From: Stictocephala bisonia | Taxonomy: Eukaryota > Arthropoda > Insecta > Hemiptera > Membracidae | DNA: 64,000 bases | NCBI GenBank assembly: GCA_035578905.1 | Contig: JAQJVL010000793.1 | Location: forward strand, 1 to 64,000 | Direction of reading: 5' to 3' | Shown here: in pieces, positions 58,601 through 64,000 of the stretch | Layout of the letters: each line of letters opens with the position of its first letter | Numbering within the stretch: position 1 is the stretch's first letter | The notes under the pieces: generated by a model | Told to the model about the DNA's origin: nothing | The model's database searches: none | What the model saw: the letters and a program-made list of their open reading frames with translations, nothing else | Position numbers and translations under genes: made by a program

Positions 58601-60447
58601 TATTTTACACAGCCATGGATTCTCAGACACAAGGATATCTGAAGACCTCAACTGGACATGTACTGTCAGGAGTCAATGGAGAGACAGATAAGCTGGGTCC
58701 ATTCACAGTACACATGCTGAACATCTCGGGTACAGTGGAACACGAGTCTCATCTCGCGGCACAAGGTAAGGGGCTGCACTTACTCAAGGAGTTGGTGATA
58801 TCTACCTTACGCCAGATTACAGTGAGAGGAGTGAGGCAGATCGTCCTACCAGGGGACATCACACGAGGACAGCCTGGTAATTTTTCTGCCACTCAAGTAA
58901 CTGTGCGGGTACCATTTGAAATGGATGTTATCTTTGAATCTGGAAGCAACTTTGACAGACCTAATACACTTGCTGGTCAAATTTATACTGAGTTGCTACA
59001 GAAAAAGACAGAAGAGTTTGATACTAAATTTGAAAAAGTATTTAAACTTAAAGAAAAAACGTTTAAAGATGATGAAATAAACTTTGCTCAAGCTGCTTTA
59101 AGCAACCTCCTTGGTGGAATAGGTTACTTTTATGGATCATCAAGAGTAATTTCAGATCGTTTGGAACAGCCAGTACCTTATTGGAAAGCGCCTTTATATA
59201 CTGCTGTACCTTCGAGAAGTTTTTTTCCTAGAGGTTTCCTCTGGGATGAGGGCTTCCAGGGTTTACTTATTGCATCTTGGGATCTAGAGATTGAACTGGA
59301 CATCATGAGTCATTGGTTTGATTTGATGAATGTCGAAGGATGGATTCCTAGAGAACAAATCCTAGGTTTAGAAGCTCTAGCAAAGGTGCCAGAAGAGTTT
59401 GTCACCCAGATTAACTCAAATGCTAATCCTCCAACATTTTTCCTCACTTTAAATTTTATTTTACATCATTATGGAGACAGATTAATAAATGAAAACCGTT
59501 TGTGGGTTCTGGAAAGAATGTATAGCCGGTTAGTAAAGTGGTTTGACTGGTACAACACCACTCAAATAGGGGAGTTACCTGGAGCGTATCGATGGAGGGG
59601 TAGAGATGAAAAGACTAATTTAGAATTGAATCCGAAAACACTAACTTGTGGGCTAGATGATTACCCCCGAGCATCTCATCCTACAGTTGATGAACGTCAT
59701 GTTGACCTCTTGTGCTGGGTCAGTCTTGGAGCTAAAGTATTGGCAGAAATCTCCATGTTGTTATCTAGGCAAGGTGAAAAATATCACAACACTTACAAAT
59801 ATCTTTCAAACAATCATCTACTGGACCGATTACATTGGTCTTACACAAGAAACACATACGCAGACTTTGGACTTCACACTGATAAAGTGTTACTAGAGAA
59901 GCCTCCATCACCGCCCCATCAGCATGGACCTCCAGTTTCACAGCCCTTCCGTAGAGTTGTATTGGAGAATCCTGAACTTCAATTTGTAGATTCCCACTTT
60001 GGATATGTGAGCTTGTTTCCTCTATTTTTACAATTGCTGGATCCCAATTCACCAAAGTTATTGACTGTCCTGAATGATTTAAGAAATACAGATTATTTAT
60101 GGACTGATTACGGGCTTAGATCGTTGGCCAAAACTTCCCCTTTATACATGAAGTGGAACACCGAACATGACCCGCCATATTGGAGAGGTCCTATTTGGAT
60201 AAATATGAATTATTTAGCTCTAAAAGCCTTAAACTATTACAGTAAGGAAATAGGTCCATATTCAGACAAAGCCAAATCGCTTTATGATAAATTAAGGCAA
60301 AATTTAATTAGAAATATGGTCAAAGAGTATAAGCGCACAGGTTACATTTGGGAACAGTACGATGACAGTACGGGGAAAGGTCAAAGGTGTCATCCTTTTA
60401 CTGGCTGGAGTTCTCTGATTGTTCTTATTATGGGAGAAATTTATTAG
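44284..60447 (+). CDS. MOGS: Mannosyl-oligosaccharide glucosidase (alpha-glucosidase I, GH63), 4 coding exons
   Basis: Type II ER membrane enzyme that cleaves the terminal alpha-1,2-linked glucose from the Glc3Man9GlcNAc2 N-glycan just after transfer to protein, the first trimming step before calnexin/calreticulin folding control. Exons 44284-44487, 50298-50455, 52498-52675 and 58567-60447 join in phase 0, 2, 0 to about 806 residues, close to the usual size (human about 837). Seen: a basic cytoplasmic N-terminus, one hydrophobic anchor near residues 33-52, an N-terminal beta domain ([20 protein letters not shown]-like block [13 protein letters not shown]), and the (alpha/alpha)6 catalytic domain with [12 protein letters not shown] (residues 399-410), GLDDYPRA (542-549) and EHDPPYWRG (from E713). 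The acidic residues of the last two motifs are the likely catalytic pair by family knowledge. The frame is unbroken, so the gene is probably functional. Introns of about 5.8, 2.0 and 5.9 kb are full of transposon remains. A non-coding 5' exon cannot be excluded. Confidence 0.95.
45086..45678. mobile_element. pogo-like MITE in MOGS intron 1
   Basis: 593 bp with ends CAGTTCAACCTCGGTTATTC (45086) and GAATAGTCGAGGTTGTACTG (ending 45678) and TA directly outside both. Related in its end sequence to the Tigger relic at 33701. A 77-codon minus frame inside is not a recognisable transposase. Confidence 0.88.
45768..45817 (+). repeat. Left target duplication (about 50 bp) of the LINE fragment
   Basis: catttttaaacagtttttt...cactgttagtaaaaacgagt...ttcaggagtt matches 46210-46263 apart from two substitutions and a 4-base difference in the T run. 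Confidence 0.8.
45825..46209 (-). mobile_element. 5'-truncated LINE (R1/I-like tail) in MOGS intron 1
   Basis: Minus-strand frames read [20 protein letters not shown], then after a frameshift [40 protein letters not shown] and RALTLGG. This is the post-RNase H Cys-rich tail (C..CG...E...HILF.CP) of an R1/I-like non-LTR element. It is bounded by direct repeats of about 50 bp (45768-45817, 46210-46263). Confidence 0.8.
46210..46263 (+). repeat. Right target duplication of the LINE fragment
   Basis: Partner of 45768-45817. Its length is well above the usual 7-20 bp. Confidence 0.8.
46438..46660 (+). mobile_element. LINE-related segment with 3' UTR and (TA)n
   Basis: 46438-46530 is homologous to the minus strand of 61490-61605 (gccatagctgggaga...tttgttgctc...ttagaac.acccag.g). 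46546-46660 resembles the 3' UTR of the LINE at 63571-63660 (gagatcacttta...cttttgga...ccaaatata). A pure (TA)n run lies at 46622-46651. Confidence 0.65.
46700..47272. repeat. Large near-perfect palindrome (fold-back element), arms about 275 bp
   Basis: Left arm 46700-46972 and right arm 46991-47272 mirror each other with few mismatches around a loop of about 18 bases (gagattttcttggttgtg). Landmarks: ttgagcacccttaaacattt left, aaatgtttaagggtgctcaa right; ggtttctgcaattataacgg left, ccgttataattgcagaaacc right. It may be two head-to-head ends of a retroelement, for example Penelope-type, or a fold-back transposon. Confidence 0.92.
47704..48366 (-). CDS. LINE ORF1 coiled-coil and RNA-binding part
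   Basis: 220 codons without a stop: an N-terminal coiled coil (about residues 8-75, heptads around [20 protein letters not shown]), then an RRM/transposase_22-like domain with [12 protein letters not shown] and [11 protein letters not shown], ending in a basic tail ([19 protein letters not shown]). Such ORF1 proteins bind and package LINE RNA. It follows the PHD finger frame (48355-48580) after one stop or shift and reaches a stop at 47704. No ORF2 follows. The long intact frame suggests fairly recent insertion. Confidence 0.82.
   Translation of the reverse strand: MQPIIDSRFDELSSQMSLILTKLDSLSNISSDISAIKNELVYVNEKLDNFEPRIANMEARVGNLEDQLKAIQNGGTGSQVDVEFMLAEFNDRSHRASNIIVYNLPESSTKDSSLRIEHDNNLISCMVNKFCSSDNVCFKSFRIGNSEAKRPRPLKVILGSSKDVIEFSKNFDLSSLESLDPQLCDVSFSRDRTLQERKHLDDLRTELKKRTDSGKNMISR
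48355..48580 (-). pseudogene. LINE ORF1 N-terminal PHD-type zinc finger
   Basis: [20 protein letters not shown], then [18 protein letters not shown] and [10 protein letters not shown]: a Cys4-His-Cys3 PHD-like finger (CxxC...C..C....H..C...C...C) found at the start of ORF1 in several CR1/jockey-like LINEs. The frame ends in TAG close to where the next ORF1 part begins. Confidence 0.82.
48885..48945 (+). mobile_element. LINE 3' UTR fragment
   Basis: aattaataaatggtagctga caataaaccata is shared almost exactly with 63664-63697, the 3' end of the LINE at the right of the window. Confidence 0.65.
49137..49565 (+). mobile_element. SINE with GGCACxxGTGGCxCAGTG head, MOGS intron 1
   Basis: About 430 bp. 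The head (ggcactggtggcacagtgct...ctacttggggacaaa...gagattgtaggcgat) matches 63735-64000; the tail (attgggctattaataaatag...cgatcggcgtctta) matches the minus strand of 36880-37015. Box A-like TGGCACAGTGC and box B-like GGTTCCATTCT suggest a tRNA-derived head. Confidence 0.8.
50298..50455 (+). CDS. MOGS: MOGS coding exon 2: start of the luminal N-terminal domain
   Basis: 52 codons plus two bases after acceptor ttttag|GTA, ending at donor ACG|gtgaga (phase 2). It carries the family block [17 protein letters not shown] and a GLMWYFPN segment. It directly continues exon 1 without a missing piece when compared with the known order in the family. Confidence 0.92.
50475..50655 (+). mobile_element. tRNA-derived SINE in MOGS intron 2
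   Basis: Same family as 22036: gcagagg..., aaggtccaaggtttgaatcc (box B with one change), tagtacttcactcattgaat, gcccatgtgaactggtgagt, and an A-rich tail. Confidence 0.82.
51016..51192 (+). pseudogene. LINE reverse transcriptase fragment in MOGS intron 2
   Basis: [20 protein letters not shown], then ERYGV, a stop, [20 protein letters not shown] and SGTLSSK. LD.SKAFD.V.H..LL..L...G..G....W..SYL is RT motif A to B of jockey/CR1-type LINEs. Two in-frame stops; no continuation found. Confidence 0.88.
52498..52675 (+). CDS. MOGS: MOGS coding exon 3: N-terminal beta domain
   Basis: Starts after acceptor ctttag|TCAC in the frame left open by exon 2 and ends in phase 0 at CTG|gtgagt. It encodes [14 protein letters not shown], then [17 protein letters not shown] and [12 protein letters not shown], all recognisable GH63 N-domain blocks. 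Confidence 0.93.
52971..53360 (+). pseudogene. LINE (RTE-like) C-terminal fragment in MOGS intron 3
   Basis: [35 protein letters not shown] and, after a stop, [20 protein letters not shown]. The block ...R...F.G...R....RL.K.I ... W..EI..DL.ELGI is the usual C-terminal end of endonuclease/RT proteins of this class. Many stops follow. Confidence 0.7.
53587..53880 (+). repeat. Inverted pair, left arm (undisturbed by the piggyBac insertion)
   Basis: Reverse complement of 55355-55633 plus 56757-56791. Shares tctggaaacaccc, attctttattaatcaaaa, caaca..ttgtcatttcaca, ggacgtcctgtt, atggaagcctata, ctttgagtattgaaaatttg. Contains a frame [20 protein letters not shown] that is also present, broken, in the right arm; the protein family is not recognised. 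Confidence 0.85.
54300..55255 (+). pseudogene. LINE (jockey/CR1-like) 3' part: RT thumb, tail and 3' UTR
   Basis: [20 protein letters not shown], then [38 protein letters not shown], a stop, [19 protein letters not shown], and a last block [18 protein letters not shown] ending FLAGGES at 55088. This is the RT end and C-terminal region of a jockey/CR1-type LINE with stops and frameshifts; it ends at an aataaatgacttatgac terminus. The RT palm and endonuclease are missing (5' truncation). Confidence 0.88.
55634..56756 (-). mobile_element. piggyBac-like element, internally deleted, in MOGS intron 3
   Basis: Inverted ends CCTTTTGAGGTCCA (55634) and TGGACCGCAAAAGG (ending 56756) with TTAA at both outer sides (55630-55633, 56757-56760). 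1123 bp. Contains only the acidic N-terminal part of a transposase on the minus strand. The matching undisturbed sequence at 53587-53640 shows the target before insertion. Confidence 0.92.
56073..56347 (-). pseudogene. piggyBac-like transposase, N-terminal acidic region only
   Basis: Starts [12 protein letters not shown], shifts frame once, and continues [36 protein letters not shown], ending PRPYLFVG. A Ser/Asp/Glu-rich N-terminus before the catalytic domain is typical of piggyBac transposases. The DDD catalytic domain and C-terminal finger are absent, so it cannot act. Confidence 0.75.
56955..57457. repeat. 36-bp G-rich minisatellite cluster with strand switch, MOGS intron 3
   Basis: A single unit at 56955-56995, then about 7 units G-rich on + (57083-57335; for example starts at 57191 and 57227, 36 bp apart), then about 3 units C-rich on + (57336-57455). 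The unit reads taccactgtacgtgtatggg, then tgggcgggtgggtcaa. Some units contain GGGTGGGCGGGTGGG, four G-triplets with one-base loops. Confidence 0.92.
57458..58566. other. End of MOGS intron 3, non-coding
   Basis: An 82-codon frame at 58182-58430 starts just after an AG-rich acceptor-like site but is not part of MOGS: exon 3 joins exon 4 in phase and in family order without it. It shows no known domain. Confidence 0.5.
58567..60447 (+). CDS. MOGS: MOGS coding exon 4: rest of N-domain and whole catalytic domain
   Basis: 1881 bases with one uninterrupted frame after acceptor gtcatag|AAACAAG; the internal ATG at 58615 is not the start, because 16 codons before it (ending LINLLFYTA) continue exon 3 in phase. 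It encodes the end of the beta domain (about residues 181-330), then the catalytic (alpha/alpha)6 barrel with [16 protein letters not shown], the SYRWRGRD-like stretch [21 protein letters not shown], the HVDLLCW helix, [19 protein letters not shown], and a C-terminus ending [16 protein letters not shown]. Stop TAG at 60445-60447. Confidence 0.96.
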   Translation, partial: KQEARGELINLLFYTAMDSQTQGYLKTSTGHVLSGVNGETDKLGPFTVHMLNISGTVEHESHLAAQGKGLHLLKELVISTLRQITVRGVRQIVLPGDITRGQPGNFSATQVTVRVPFEMDVIFESGSNFDRPNTLAGQIYTELLQKKTEEFDTKFEKVFKLKEKTFKDDEINFAQAALSNLLGGIGYFYGSSRVISDRLEQPVPYWKAPLYTAVPSRSFFPRGFLWDEGFQGLLIASWDLEIELDIMSHWFDLMNVEGWIPREQILGLEALAKVPEEFVTQINSNANPPTFFLTLNFILHHYGDRLINENRLWVLERMYSRLVKWFDWYNTTQIGELPGAYRWRGRDEKTNLELNPKTLTCGLDDYPRASHPTVDERHVDLLCWVSLGAKVLAEISMLLSRQGEKYHNTYKYLSNNHLLDRLHWSYTRNTYADFGLHTDKVLLEKPPSPPHQHGPPVSQPFRRVVLENPELQFVDSHFGYVSLFPLFLQLLDPNSPKLLTVLNDLRNTDYLWTDYGLRSLAKTSPLYMKWNTEHDPPYWRGPIWINMNYLALKALNYYSKEIGPYSDKAKSLYDKLRQNLIRNMVKEYKRTGYIWEQYDDSTGKGQRCHPFTGWSSLIVLIMGEIY

Positions 60448-61480
60448 TTATCAGATTAAAAAGAAAGTAAAGATACTGACTGATAGTAATGGTATAAATT
60501 TATGTACTTATTTAATAGAAAATGTAAAATTAAGGTTTTGGTGTTAGTTGTGATATTGTTGGATCAGAAATCACTATTTATAGATTATTATATTGTTTGG
60601 TGATTTAACAAATAAATAAATTGTGATTTTTTTTATTGTTATGAAATTACTGTGTGATAAATAAATGAGAATTACTACTTAGACTTGCATAGTCTAACAA
60701 TTACATTACTTTAAGAAAAGAGAATGCTAATGAAAGAATCATTTTCAGATTGCTCTGTTACATTTCTTTCGAGTTTGACCTTCCTTCTCAGTATTAACAA
60801 CAACTCACTGATGTCAGATATCATTAATATACATTCAGTTTTCCACATTATTTTTCTTCTTCTCATGATTTTTGTTTATTATTACTATTACCATTTAAAA
60901 CATTGACTGTGTAATCTAGTTGTCAGAAATTGTAGGTCTTGAAATTGTAATTCTATTCATTAAAAAAAAATCATCTAATATCCAATTAAAATTGTTTGAC
61001 ATGTTCACGATTGAATTTGTCAAAGTTTACCTATGCTGCCTTTTTTATGATGTTGTGGGTTACTATTGTCCTGTGTTTAGTAGATCAAAAGTCAGCACCG
61101 TTGTAATTTTAAGGCACACACTATAGTTATTCCTGGAATAAAACGCAAATTAGGAAAGGAAAGAACTTTATTCAACAGTTGTTTGTAACCATTTAGCCTA
61201 CAAAATTGTCAAAATTATATTACAGTAAAACTTTGTTTATTCAAAAATGTGTTTATTCAAAATTCCACCTATCCAAACTTGTTCAAGAAAAATAACAAAA
61301 TTTTAAACTTATTTTACAGTATAATAGTTTGTTCATGTACGGTCAGAGTATAGATCTGTTTTACATTACATCCTGTAAATCAAATACGTATTATCCTTAA
61401 TACAATGTAATAAGGAACTGTGTAATAATTGTATGAACTACAGAAATTGGTTGAAAGGTGTTAATAGTTATAGCTCATAC
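60448..61480. other. MOGS 3' UTR and AT-rich intergenic sequence
   Basis: At 61226 a tacagtaaaactttgttta/ttcaaaa stretch resembles one end of a pogo-type element (compare 33701), but no partner end was found. Otherwise nothing recognised. Confidence 0.4.
60611..60616 (+). terminator. Likely poly(A) signal of MOGS
   Basis: AATAAA lies 163 bases after the MOGS stop codon, followed by an AT-rich stretch; a second run of AATAAA-like sequence is near 60658. The position is typical, but the cleavage site is not visible from sequence alone. Confidence 0.5.
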
Positions 61481-61489
61481 TGTACGGGG

Positions 61490-61605
61490 TGTGACGGTGT
61501 TCGCGTCCACAGCATTTCTTTGAAGCTGTACGTACACTCTGGGTAGTTCTAAATGAGCAACAAATGTGGCAGCTGGATTGTCACGATTTTGTGATCTCCC
61601 AGCTA
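61490..61605 (-). mobile_element. LINE-related segment in opposite orientation
   Basis: Minus-strand frame AAIAGRSQNRDNPAATFVAH, LELPRVYVQLQRNAVDANTV. Homologous to + strand 46438-46530. It lies head-to-head with the LINE that begins at about 61566. Confidence 0.6.
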
Positions 61606-62790
61606 TGGCAGCGTCCACAAAACATAAAAAAGGTCCTTTTGAGGACCAAGCTAATTTTAATTTAATAGATTCTGTTTTAAACATAGTACATTTTAACGCT
61701 GAGGGCTTAAGCAAGGTGAAGAGTGAGTGCATCAGTAGGGTACTTCATGAAAACACTGTTGATATCCCTGCACTCCAAGAGACCCATATCGAAGAAAATA
61801 ATAGTGCAAGAGGCAATATTCCCGGATACAGACTTGTTGATTCTATAGGCCAAAGGGTTTATGGTATTGCAACTTACGTGTAGCATGACATTGAAAATGT
61901 GTCAGTTACCCATAAGAACTCTGATGGTGACATCTTTGTCTTGACAATCTAAGTGTCAGAAACTACAATAGTTAATGTTTATAAGCCTCCTAACATCCAG
62001 TGGCCTGACGATAGGATTTTGCCAAGTTTTTAACACCCAGTCCTCTATGTGGGGGACTTTAACAGTCACCATAGCCAATGGGGTTACAACACTGACGATG
62101 AGAATGGCAGAAAGCTTGCTGACTAGGTTGAAATTAATAACCTTTTCCTGATCTTTGATGCTAAAGATTTAGCCACTTTTTATTCAGCTCGTTGGCGTCA
62201 AGGTTACTCCCCTGACTTAAGCTTCTGCTCATGTGAACGATCATTAAGACCAAAGCCAATCAGGAGAAAAGTTCTTGATGCTTTTCCCCACTCTCAACAT
62301 AGGCCAGTACTGGTTTCATTGGGGATCCAAATTCCCATAATTCAATCTTTTCCACTGCCTAGATGGAATTTTAATAAAGCACATTGGGAGGCCTTTACCA
62401 CTAGCCTTGACGATAGCATCAGGTTCATTCCTCCTACAATAAGAAATTACGATCGTTTTACAAATCTCGTCTCATTCATTACATACCAAGATGATACAGA
62501 AAGGAGTATATACCAGGATGGAGTAAGGAACCTTTACAAAGAGTTTAATGCCACCGAAAATTCCAACACAGCTAAACTGCAGCTGCACTCTCTTGACAGT
62601 ACCAGAAGAGAAAAATGGGTTAAAACTGTTGAATATAAACTTTACCCACAGCAGTAGAAAAGCATGGCCACTTTTAAGGAAACGCTCTACTGGTAAATCT
62701 CCAAATCAAAGAGAATTGCTCCGCCTAAAGGCCTATATAGCGAAACAGATAGTCAGCTTATCTAAGTCAACTATATCCTTCTGACAAACA
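61566..62790 (+). pseudogene. LINE endonuclease (APE type) and start of RT region, broken
   Basis: Endonuclease motifs in order: LNIVHFNAEGLSKVKS (Asn), ALQETHI (Glu), VNVYKPPNIQWP, VGDFNSHHSQWGY (GDFN-H), SPDLSFCS, and HSQHRPVLVS (SDHRP equivalent). At least four in-frame stops (after YV at 61881, after DIFVLTI, before HPVLYVG, after RKLAD). Then PRWNFNKAHWEAFTTSLDDS and SRKAWPLLRKRSTGK, the linker typical of jockey/I-type LINEs. Nuclease would nick target DNA for target-primed reverse transcription; this copy is dead. Confidence 0.85.
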
Positions 62791-62819
62791 TGTCCACTTA
62801 ATAGGGTCATGAGAGCTAT

Positions 62820-62935
62820 TAGTATACCACTGTACGTATGGGTGGGCGGGTGGGTCAATACCACTGTACGTGTATGGGTGGGTGGGTGGGACAGTACCAC
62901 TGTATGTCTATGTACGTCTATATTACGTCTATGAA
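62820..62935 (+). repeat. 36-bp G-rich minisatellite, about 2.5 units, within the LINE relic
   Basis: taccactgtacgtatgggtg / ggcgggtgggtcaa and a second unit with GGGTGGGTGGGTGGG, then a degraded third unit. Same family as 56955-57457. It marks the place where the LINE's RT is missing. Confidence 0.88.
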
Positions 62936-63089
62936 GACTTTACTAGGCATATTGGTTTAATGGCCAATTCCCTTTGACACTTTTTTGATCAAAAAGCTGA
63001 ATAACCAGCTACTAGCTGTGTAACTGTGGTAGGCTGTCATTTGTGTCCACATGTTCACTCTCATGTCAACTCCACTTCCTTGGCTCCCA

Positions 63090-63570
63090 TTATAGATCCT
63101 TCAGAGATAAGACGTCAGGAAGCACTACTCAAAGAATTCAATAAGATCTGCACCTACCCATTATACAGGATCTCCCACGTCAGAACGGTCACTTAAAATC
63201 TCAAAAACCACCTCCTACGTACTGCTTTCCATTCAATCAACTTCTCGCCCAATACTAGCTGGGCTGTAGCGTGAAACAGTTTTGATGGATGTAATAAGTT
63301 CCTTATTAACGATCCGTCAATACCTCTAGGGTGAACCTCCCTTGTAGGGAGTGGACACTGTTAAATCGGTTCCGAACTGGCGTTGGCAGATGCAATTACT
63401 GCAAGTATAAATGGGCTATATCAGTAGATCAGTTATGTGATTGCGGGAAGTCTATCCAAACAATGGATCACATAGTTACAGAGTGCCCCTGCGCTCTTTT
63501 ATGGAGGGATTGGTCACCATACACAGAATCAGTGACGCAGGTGTTAGATGGTTCGATGGATTGGACTTAG
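63090..63570 (+). pseudogene. LINE C-terminal Cys-rich region
   Basis: IDPSEIRRQEALLKEFNKIC in one frame, then INDPSIPLG and, in another, REWTLLNRFRTGVGRCNYCK, YKWAISVDQLCDCGKSIQT and MDHIVTECPCALLW. C..C ... C.CG...T..HI..ECP is the tail finger of jockey/I-type LINE RTs. Broken by stops and shifts. Confidence 0.82.
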
Positions 63571-63734
63571 CATTGTGACAGGAGATCACTTTACATTTTA
63601 TTATCAATGAATATATAATCATGACTTTTGGATATTTATCCAAATATACATCACAGCTTTATAATTAATAAATGGTAGCTGACAACAAACCATATATAGG
63701 TGGTTTTGAGTGTGGTGGTGTATATAAATTATAA

Positions 63735-64000
63735 ATATATACTGGTTGGCACTAGTGGCGCAGTGTTGTAACCCAGCTACTTGGGGACAAACTGTTGAGG
63801 AGATTGTAGGCGATGTAGGTTAAATACTCACTCCTCGTAATACCAACAAGGTGTGGGCACAAATTAATATGGACACTACTAGAGAAGTCTGGGGTGGCAA
63901 TGTTGGACAGTAGTCAAGGTTCAGATGTTGTGTATGGAAGAGAACTGATTGTCAAGCTCGTCAGTTAGCTGAAAATCAGAAATCATACCAACACAACGTG
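63735..64000 (+). mobile_element. SINE, same head as 49137, cut by the window end
   Basis: ggcactagtggcgcagtgtt gtaacccagctacttgggga...gagattgtaggcgatgtagg...tggacactactag...tagtcaaggttcagatgttg match 49137-49390. Follows the LINE 3' UTR directly, as the 49137 copy follows a fragment of the same UTR at 48885. Confidence 0.82.

Larger units (their letters stand above)
61566..63734 (+). mobile_element. Decayed APE-type LINE with RT deleted
   Basis: Endonuclease at 61566-62330, linker/N-terminal RT region to about 62790, then the G-rich minisatellite at 62820-62935, then a C-terminal segment (63090-63570) and 3' UTR to about 63734. The RT palm and fingers are missing, so an internal deletion of probably more than 1.5 kb has occurred. 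Confidence 0.82.

Noticed and set aside
58615..58617. ATG at 58615 as a protein start
   Set aside because: Sixteen codons upstream continue the MOGS domain from a clear acceptor; the ATG is internal.

Overview
This is AT-rich eukaryotic nuclear DNA, most likely from an insect. The transposon content and tRNA-derived SINEs would fit a large hemipteran genome, but that placement is inference and weak. The evidence for a eukaryote is direct: one gene split into four exons with GT/AG boundaries and matching phases, LINE, SINE, Penelope-like and cut-and-paste transposon copies, several minisatellites, and very long stretches with no coding capacity. No bacterial-style operon, rRNA, intact tRNA gene or CRISPR array was seen.

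The one confidently recognised host gene lies on the + strand at 44284-60447. It encodes mannosyl-oligosaccharide glucosidase (alpha-glucosidase I, family GH63), the ER enzyme that removes the outermost glucose from new N-glycans. Its four coding exons (44284-44487, 50298-50455, 52498-52675, 58567-60447) join in phase to a full-length protein of about 806 residues with an N-terminal signal anchor. The three introns total about 13.7 kb and are built largely of transposon debris: a pogo-like MITE, a LINE fragment with about 50-bp target duplications, a 570-bp near-perfect palindrome, a LINE ORF1 copy without ORF2, SINEs, two further LINE pieces, a piggyBac-like element and a G-quadruplex-type minisatellite.

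Left part (1-29 kb): mostly non-coding. It holds a 96-bp repeat (3.1-3.4 kb), a hAT MITE with a perfect 8-bp target duplication (4647-5180), a 37-bp minisatellite (5.8-6.6 kb), a 23-bp minisatellite open in all three frames (11.1-11.6 kb), a 77/80/82-bp satellite with higher-order structure (13.8-14.9 kb), C-rich minisatellite blocks (17.0 and 19.0 kb), a tRNA SINE (22.0 kb), and a TTAA-flanked MITE (22.6-23.0 kb). Several small GC-rich islands carry open frames with plausible splice sites (3642-3922, 6884-7076, 10187-10288, 26780-26883). They may be isolated exons of long-intron genes but are not proven.

Middle (29-40 kb): a decayed Penelope-like retroelement (30294-32423) with 424-bp terminal inverted repeats, reverse-transcriptase and GIY-YIG segments and a hammerhead-ribozyme-like core. 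It lies between two 347-bp direct repeats that differ at only two positions. It is followed by a pogo/Tigger transposon relic (33701-34607), another LINE tail and a SINE.

Right end (60.4-64 kb): a decayed APE-type LINE whose RT is largely missing and which carries a short copy of the same G-rich minisatellite, then a SINE cut by the window edge. I found no clearly new functional system. The best leads are the Penelope element with its flanking repeats, the dispersed G4 minisatellite, the piggyBac insertion whose empty site survives in the same window, and the candidate orphan exons.
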